Assembly: GCA_003116975.1 (NCBI GenBank)
Contig: BGKB01000041.1
Span: forward strand, 1 to 64,000
Length of the DNA stretch: 64,000 bases
Direction of reading: 5' to 3'
DNA from: Aurantiochytrium sp. KH105
Lineage: Eukaryota; Sar; Bigyra; Thraustochytrida; Thraustochytriidae
Part shown: positions 58,926 through 64,000 of the stretch, one piece after another
How positions within the stretch are numbered: position 1 is the stretch's first letter
Layout of the letters: every line of letters begins with the position of its first letter
Made by a program: the position numbers and the translations under genes
The notes under the pieces: generated by a model
Seen by the model: the letters and a program-made list of their open reading frames with translations, nothing else
The model's database searches: none
What the model was told of the DNA's origin: nothing

Positions 58926-59994
58926 GTTGGCCCCCGGGTCTCCCAACGGTGTTGGCAACGGGGCCGCTTCTGCGGTGGTGCTCGAGCAATCAAAGAACGC
59001 AGGCCAGCCTTTGAGGGTGATTCTCGGCAGCATGACCATGGGCGGGCCAGTGAACCGTCGGGATAGCGCGAAGATGTTCCAAATGTTCGCCGAGGCCCCT
59101 GCGGTGCAAAAGCATCTGACAGCCTCTAAGGTCGAAGTCGATACGGCGCGCATGTACCAGAGCGGAGAAACAGAGGTAGTCATCTCAGACGTCTTCGCCA
59201 AGCAGCCGGCGCTCGCGGACAACTTTATGGTCGCGACCAAGGCCAACCCCTTTCCCGGCGCAGGTGAGAACTTGCGTCCTGAAAGCGTCAAAGCGCAGCT
59301 CGAGGATAGTCTCCGCGCCCTGCGACTTGACTCCGTCGACGTCTTTTACCTGCATGCGCCGGACCATTCGACCAAGATCGAGGCCACGCTCGAGGCTGTC
59401 CAGGCCCTGTATCGTGCAGGCAAATTCCGTGAACTCGGCCTTTCGAACTTTAGCGCCTGGGAGACCGTTCAAGTTTACTACATTTGCAAGGAGCGCGGCT
59501 ACGTCCTCCCCACGCTGTACCAGGGCATGTACAACGGAATCACTCGTGCAGTAGAGCAGGAACTCTTGCCAGCGCTTCGCGCGCTCGGGATTCGCTTTTA
59601 CGCGTACAACCCTCTGGCCGGCGGCTTTCTTACGGGCAAGCATCGCTCTCTCGTCCAGTTTCCCAAGGACGGCCGTTTTGGCGAGACCGCCTGGGGAATC
59701 AGGTACCGTGATCGTTTCTGGAAGCCAGAGTACTTTAAGGCACTCGATGTGATTACAGCCGCTTGCGAGGAGAACGACATCGCCATGACCTCGGCATCGA
59801 TTCGCTGGCTCATGCACCATTCTGCCTTGCGAGGTGGTCTCAATGACGGCATCATCCTCGGCGCAAGCTCTCTGGGCCACCTCGAGACCAACCTTGCCGC
59901 TGCTGACGAAGGCCCGCTGCCGAAGGCCGTCGTGGCTGCCTTTAATCAGGCTTGGGAAACTTGCCAGCCAGCATGTCCTGCCTACGCGCGTTGA
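57526..59994 (+). CDS. GOLD domain-UMP/CMP kinase-aldo/keto reductase fusion
   Basis: An 822-residue protein. Residues 1-94 are low-complexity with Gln runs and include one undetermined base (57548). A GOLD-like domain follows (about 95-195; EIHWAFKTEGGDIAFCVLLE, then WLQFDNGYSWVTNKTLTFSI). Residues 226-415 are a complete UMP/CMP kinase: P-loop GAPGSGKGTQ, HLSAGDLLRAE, YLIDGFPRNQDNLEGW, ERGKSSGRSDDN lid and RNETMPIVEYFE. A Pro/Ala linker (about 450-475) leads to an AKR7-like reductase (about 494-822) with the Asp-Tyr-Lys-His tetrad in VDTARMY, VATKAN and YLHAPD. The kinase phosphorylates UMP/CMP/dCMP; AKR7 enzymes reduce toxic aldehydes with NADPH. No stop or splice signal separates the parts. 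A second start at 57808 (MSHTTVEVQ) would give the domains without the low-complexity head. Confidence 0.88.
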
Positions 59995-60633
59995 TTGCCA
60001 AAGGGCGATGCAAACCATTACACTTTCAATGCGTCGCTGCCGCTTTTTATGCATGGTGTAGCCCTCCCTGTAAAAGGCAGGCAGAAATACGAATAAAATC
60101 CTGAAGGCCAAACCCCCCAAAAGGAGGGGAAAAAATAAGTATCTTCCAAGCTGCGCACGTGCAAGCGATAAGGCACGTGCACTGCGTTTTGGCAAAAAGT
60201 CCCGCAGCTGCTGTGACCCACGCCAGCCACACCAGCCCCAAAACGTAAAAATGACGACGATAAACATGAGTAAGAACAGCAATCAATTTTCATTCATCGT
60301 TTTTATCGCAAAGCAAACATACAAACGCATCCGTACAGATCGTCCCTCCATTCCCAGTTTCATGGCAAAAGGACATGGACACGAGACGCGGATGCGCTGA
60401 AGAAAAGGGAATCCCGAAATTTGACGATGGGAAAAAGAAGAAAAAGAGAAGAAGACGAAAAGAAGAAAAGTAAAGAAAAGGGAAGAAAGGAAGAAGGGAA
60501 GGAAGATTGGAAGAAGGCGGGGAAATCGCCACGGTTCGGGGGATGGAAAATTGAAACAAAGCCATCACACCGCAGTTTGAGTCAACGCGACGTGCGCAGC
60601 CCTCCTCTTCCACATGCACAATAAAAGTTCAGC
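59995..60633. other. Convergent intergenic region
   Basis: Between the fusion gene (+) and the myosin gene (-). It includes a purine-rich GAAGAAAAAG tract (about 60,427-60,525) near the myosin 3' end. No gene is seen. Confidence 0.5.
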
Positions 60634-63600
60634 TTAGTGCGCAGTCATCATGGACATGGAAGGAATCTTGCGCAACGAAGAGGAGAACCTGCCCAAGGCG
60701 CCACGGAGTCCGCCCGGGGGACGCAAAATCGGATCCGGGGACCCAAGACCTTGAAGAGACTTGAGTCCAAAGTCCTCCGGGGTGATGAGAGAACGCGCAG
60801 ACTCGAAGCGCTTATTCTCCGCCCAGGGATCTGCCTCCCAGCCGTGACGGAGAGACCAGCGGCTACCGGACGGAGGCGCATACGCCTTAAAGAGCTTCCG
60901 CAGGTTTCCAAGCACGTGCTTGGCACGAAAGTTGTTAATGTCTTCGTTGCGAATGGGCTGCATGGGCACTCTGCCCATCGTGCTTTCGCGACGTTCCGCA
61001 CGCGTGATCGCGACGCGGTCGAGCTGCATGAGCTCGTCGACGCGATCATCAAAGCTCTCTGAGAAGCGAGCCTCGTGAATGGTAGAAACAAATGTGCGGT
61101 AGATCTCGTCCGGAAGGTGCAGACGTACCCATACGGTCAAAAAGTTCTCCATGATCTCATCGCTAGGCTGAAAGGCCGTGATGCAGACACAGAGAAGGTC
61201 GACGCCAGCGGCAATGGATTCCTCCTTGGGGTTCTCGGTGAGCTGGCGCACAATCTGGCAAAAGATCTCGTCGTGCAAAAAGTCTGCGTCAGGATCCAGG
61301 CCCATGCACACGAGCTCGTACCCGGCATTGTTGCGAGCAACAAAATCACTTCGGCCGCGCTTGCTGTCCCCCATGTAAGTCTTGATAAGTCCAAAGACAC
61401 GAAGCGCGTCACTAACGTTGTCGCGGTCTCCCGTGTACAGCAAGCTCGAGTCCAAGTTCAAGGAGAACTTGATACCGAGACGCGAGCGTGGGCCTGTCTG
61501 CTGCGTGACAGGTCGGCCAGACATGGGCGACATTGTCGTCGAGGTGCTGTCGCGATGGCGCTCGGCGATTTCCTCGAGAATTGCGTTCGAAGGCTCCGAG
61601 GGCTTGGAATTCCAGCGAAGAAAGCGGAGCGACGAGGCGCAAAATCCATGGTAAACGTTGCCACGAATGCGCTCATTGGCGAAAAAATCCTCGTACTTGC
61701 TGAAATGCGTCGCAAGCTCGAGCTCGCGAATCCGCAGGTCGCGCTGCACACGGCGCTTGCGGTCGCGGTGCCGCTTCGCGGCCTCGAGCTCGAGACTGGC
61801 GAACTTTTTATCCGGAAGAGCAAGGAGCGCCTTGGCCTCTTCGACACTGTCCGATGTGTACTCGAGCTCATCAGCCTCGAGGACGGCCTTCTCGAGAAGT
61901 TCGTGGTCAACAAGGTCGACTGCACGCTTGAGGTCCTCGTCGAGCTTCTCGTAGCGTCCCGCGGTCTCGCGGATCTTGGCCACTGCAACGTTACGAGGCA
62001 TTGTCCAGCCAGCTGACTCGCGGGCGGCAGAAATGACCTTGTCGCGCGTGGGTTCCTTGAGGGCCTCCTCGGCCAGCTCGCCGACTTCGTCTTCGGCCTG
62101 CTTGCCCAGCACAAGAGACTTGACGTGATCGTAGAGTTCCTTTTGCCGCTCCGTCATGGGGAAGCCCTCTTCGCGCAGGCGATCGGCGTCGCCAAGGTAT
62201 GCCTCGGCCGTGTGTCGATCGAAATCAGGCGAAGTATTGTCTTCGATGTCCTCGAGCGTTTCAAAGTCTTCCTCGACGCTCTCCCACTGCTCGAGGCCAG
62301 CATGCAACTTGCGCGCGGCTTCGAGAGAGGGAGGGTTGATGCGGAAGATGTTGCCGACGCTGCCGAGAATGTCGGGAACGTCGTCAATCGCAGTCTCGAG
62401 GTCGACGAGGTCGGGCTCTTCGGCGTTCATGGCGTTCGTAAGTCCCTTTTCGGCCTTGATCAGGTTGCGACGCAGACGACGACCGAGGCCCAGACGCCAG
62501 ACCGTCTGGATTCGCGGGACCACGGTGGCGAGCGCAAGGTTGCGGAGAAGCTCGAGCACCTTGTGGTCCTCAACGCGGTAGAGGATACGCGTCTCGCCAA
62601 TCTGGACACCGGCAAAGGCCTGCGGGGAGGCCTCGAGGATCTCCCTGCAAAGAAGCTTGGGGTCCTCATGTGAATAAGCGTAGCCAACGTTGATGCAGCG
62701 GTACCGTGCGGCGAACTCCTCGTGGAAGAGACGGAACGGGTAACCCGTTTTGCGAATCTCCACGGCTTCGAACACGCCCGAGGCGCGAAGCTGTTCGAGA
62801 CACTTGCGGCCCTCGAACATGCTAGGCTTTTGCGCGTCGTTGGGCTTGATGCAGCGAATGTAGCGAGTCTCAGTCTTGCGCAGGATGGTCATGAGCTCGC
62901 TGAGCTGAGCACGGAACTTGGCAGACTGCGAGATGACCTTGACGCGATCATCCTCATCAAGAGGAGGGAACAACATGCGCGTCATGTCGTCCTCGGAGTA
63001 CGAACAGACATTGTAGAGATCCTGGTAGAGCGTGTCCGAGTTCTTGGCCATGAAGCCACGAGCATCGTAGACGACCGTACCGGCAAAGTGCTTGATGGAA
63101 AAGGCGAGTTCATCGTCCTTGGAGCGGGCAACAGCGCGGTTCTTGGACGAGGCCGAGCCAAGGCCCTGGAAGCGCGGGTGATCCGCATGGACGGACTCAA
63201 TGCGGCCCATGAAGCGCTCGTCGGTGCCGCCGGGCACGAGGCACTCATCGTCAAGAAGGTTGAGAATACCATCGGGCCTCTTGTCAATGAGGTCCAAGAC
63301 AATCTGGTTGTCCTCAAAGTCAATATGGCGGAACTGAACGCGCTCCACCTCGTAAAGCTCCTCTTCGTCGCCAAAGGTTGTCTGGTTAAAGAGTTGCTGA
63401 AGACGCTCGTTGGCAAAGTTGATGCAGAGCTGCTCAAACGAGTTGTGTTCGAAGATCTCAAAGCCAAAGACATCGAGAATGCCAATGAACTTGCCCTCGG
63501 CCTCACCAAATGACTCGTTGATGCGATTCACGAGCCAGTCAAAGAGACGCGAGTAGATTGCCTTGGCGAGCGAGTCGCGCGCCTGGACAGCCTGGCGAAC

Positions 63601-64000
63601 CTTGAGGGGGATGACAGACTCCTCCCCACGCACCGTAATCGAGCGCCGCGTAAGCACACGCTCGAGGGCGGCATCCTGGATCTCGAGGAGCTCAGCGGCG
63701 TGCTCGAGCGCGATCCAGGCAGGTGGGCGGCTACCGCCCACCATGGAGAGATTGCGGTCGCCCTTGTCCCCGGACCCTTCAATGGACTCGGGGACGTCCG
63801 TGGTCGAGCCGTGGTCCGTGGCAGGACCGGTGTCGCCGACAAGCTTGCAGCCGCGCTGGCCGTCGGGCATTTTGATCTCTGAGAACTCGACATTGCCGAG
63901 GTGCAAGACGGCTGCCACAGTGCGAAAGAGCCACTCCTGCTCCTCCTCATCAACCTCAAGTTCCTCGAGGGCATCGACAACCTCGACGTAGTCGGCCTCG
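60634..64000 (-). CDS. Myosin heavy chain with MyTH4 tail (N-terminus beyond window)
   Basis: About 1,121 residues are present; the frame runs off the right edge, so the P-loop and switch I lie outside. Motor motifs present are LDVFGFEIFEHNSFEQLCIN (relay and switch II region), NQTTFGDEEELYEVE, an actin-binding loop with ETRYIRCIKPNDAQKPSMF, and FEAVEIRKTGYPFRLFHEEF near the converter. One weak IQ-like segment (VVPRIQTVWRLGLGRRLRRNL) follows, then about 300 residues of charged helix. A MyTH4 domain (HDEIFCQIVRQLTENP...GVDLLCVCITAFQPSDEIM) comes next, and the tail of about 150 residues ends without a recognisable FERM domain. MyTH4 domains bind microtubules or membranes, and such myosins act in filopodia and phagocytosis. 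The class cannot be fixed without the head. Confidence 0.92.
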   Translation of the reverse strand, partial: EADYVEVVDALEELEVDEEEQEWLFRTVAAVLHLGNVEFSEIKMPDGQRGCKLVGDTGPATDHGSTTDVPESIEGSGDKGDRNLSMVGGSRPPAWIALEHAAELLEIQDAALERVLTRRSITVRGEESVIPLKVRQAVQARDSLAKAIYSRLFDWLVNRINESFGEAEGKFIGILDVFGFEIFEHNSFEQLCINFANERLQQLFNQTTFGDEEELYEVERVQFRHIDFEDNQIVLDLIDKRPDGILNLLDDECLVPGGTDERFMGRIESVHADHPRFQGLGSASSKNRAVARSKDDELAFSIKHFAGTVVYDARGFMAKNSDTLYQDLYNVCSYSEDDMTRMLFPPLDEDDRVKVISQSAKFRAQLSELMTILRKTETRYIRCIKPNDAQKPSMFEGRKCLEQLRASGVFEAVEIRKTGYPFRLFHEEFAARYRCINVGYAYSHEDPKLLCREILEASPQAFAGVQIGETRILYRVEDHKVLELLRNLALATVVPRIQTVWRLGLGRRLRRNLIKAEKGLTNAMNAEEPDLVDLETAIDDVPDILGSVGNIFRINPPSLEAARKLHAGLEQWESVEEDFETLEDIEDNTSPDFDRHTAEAYLGDADRLREEGFPMTERQKELYDHVKSLVLGKQAEDEVGELAEEALKEPTRDKVISAARESAGWTMPRNVAVAKIRETAGRYEKLDEDLKRAVDLVDHELLEKAVLEADELEYTSDSVEEAKALLALPDKKFASLELEAAKRHRDRKRRVQRDLRIRELELATHFSKYEDFFANERIRGNVYHGFCASSLRFLRWNSKPSEPSNAILEEIAERHRDSTSTTMSPMSGRPVTQQTGPRSRLGIKFSLNLDSSLLYTGDRDNVSDALRVFGLIKTYMGDSKRGRSDFVARNNAGYELVCMGLDPDADFLHDEIFCQIVRQLTENPKEESIAAGVDLLCVCITAFQPSDEIMENFLTVWVRLHLPDEIYRTFVSTIHEARFSESFDDRVDELMQLDRVAITRAERRESTMGRVPMQPIRNEDINNFRAKHVLGNLRKLFKAYAPPSGSRWSLRHGWEADPWAENKRFESARSLITPEDFGLKSLQGLGSPDPILRPPGGLRGALGRFSSSLRKIPSMSMMTAH

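Noticed and set aside
1-64000. CRISPR arrays, operons, riboswitches, rRNA genes
   Set aside because: Nothing resembling spaced direct repeats, co-transcribed gene strings, bacterial leaders or rRNA was seen; the window is eukaryotic.

Overview
The window is nuclear DNA of a GC-rich, intron-poor protist. It encodes eukaryote-only proteins (V-ATPase subunit a, FEN1, ENY2, a myosin heavy chain, YIPF, PHD and START proteins). Almost every gene is a single long exon; only ENY2 clearly has spliceosomal GT-AG introns. The high GC content, strong third-position bias, intron scarcity and TIR domains of the 'LTHDWGED...VTWFDEDR' type fit a labyrinthulomycete (thraustochytrid-like stramenopile). That assignment is inference and has not been tested by phylogeny.

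Layout. Positions 1-5,600 look like a decayed accessory segment: the 3' end of a WD40-repeat gene that stops inside a tRNA-like sequence, a small copia-like retroelement fossil, and a broken ankyrin-TIR gene. From 5.6 to 12.4 kb lie a polytopic membrane protein (-), a small 4-TM protein resembling styrene-oxide isomerase (+), an Asn-rich protein with an FxPxL motif (-) and a vacuolar-type amino-acid transporter (-). A 2,117-residue helical-repeat protein fills 12.5-18.8 kb (-). From 19.9 to 31 kb come YIPF (-), FEN1 (+), a potassium-channel-like protein with a cyclic-nucleotide-binding-like domain (+), V-ATPase subunit a (+), a single-pass membrane protein (+) and four-exon ENY2 (+). From 33.5 to 40 kb there are a predicted myristoylated double-START protein (+), a six-knuckle CCHC protein with a UAP56-binding-like motif (+) and an OPT transporter (-). 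From 41.7 to 64 kb lie an LRR-kinase-TIR receptor-like protein (-), a NUDT5-like Nudix hydrolase (+), a GDT1/TMEM165 transporter (-), UDP-sugar pyrophosphorylase (+), a PHD-RAMA chromatin protein (-), a GOLD-UMP/CMP kinase-aldo/keto reductase fusion (+) and a MyTH4 myosin cut by the right edge (-).

How the genes relate. There is no operon logic; genes stand alone, several in divergent pairs with short shared upstream regions (YIPF/FEN1, GDT1/USP, LRR-kinase-TIR/Nudix). Loose themes are endomembrane and ion homeostasis (V-ATPase a, GDT1, AVT-like, OPT, YIPF), gene expression (ENY2, the CCHC protein, PHD-RAMA), nucleotide and sugar-nucleotide metabolism (USP, Nudix, UMP/CMP kinase) and innate-immunity-like signalling parts (LRR-kinase-TIR, ankyrin-TIR relic, WD40 relic).

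The most unusual items are the LRR-kinase-TIR protein with a second TIR-like region, the GOLD-CMPK-AKR triple fusion, the styrene-oxide-isomerase-like protein that keeps the haem-ligand region but lacks two catalytic residues, and the PHD-RAMA combination. Family assignments come from reading motifs by eye; no database search was run.
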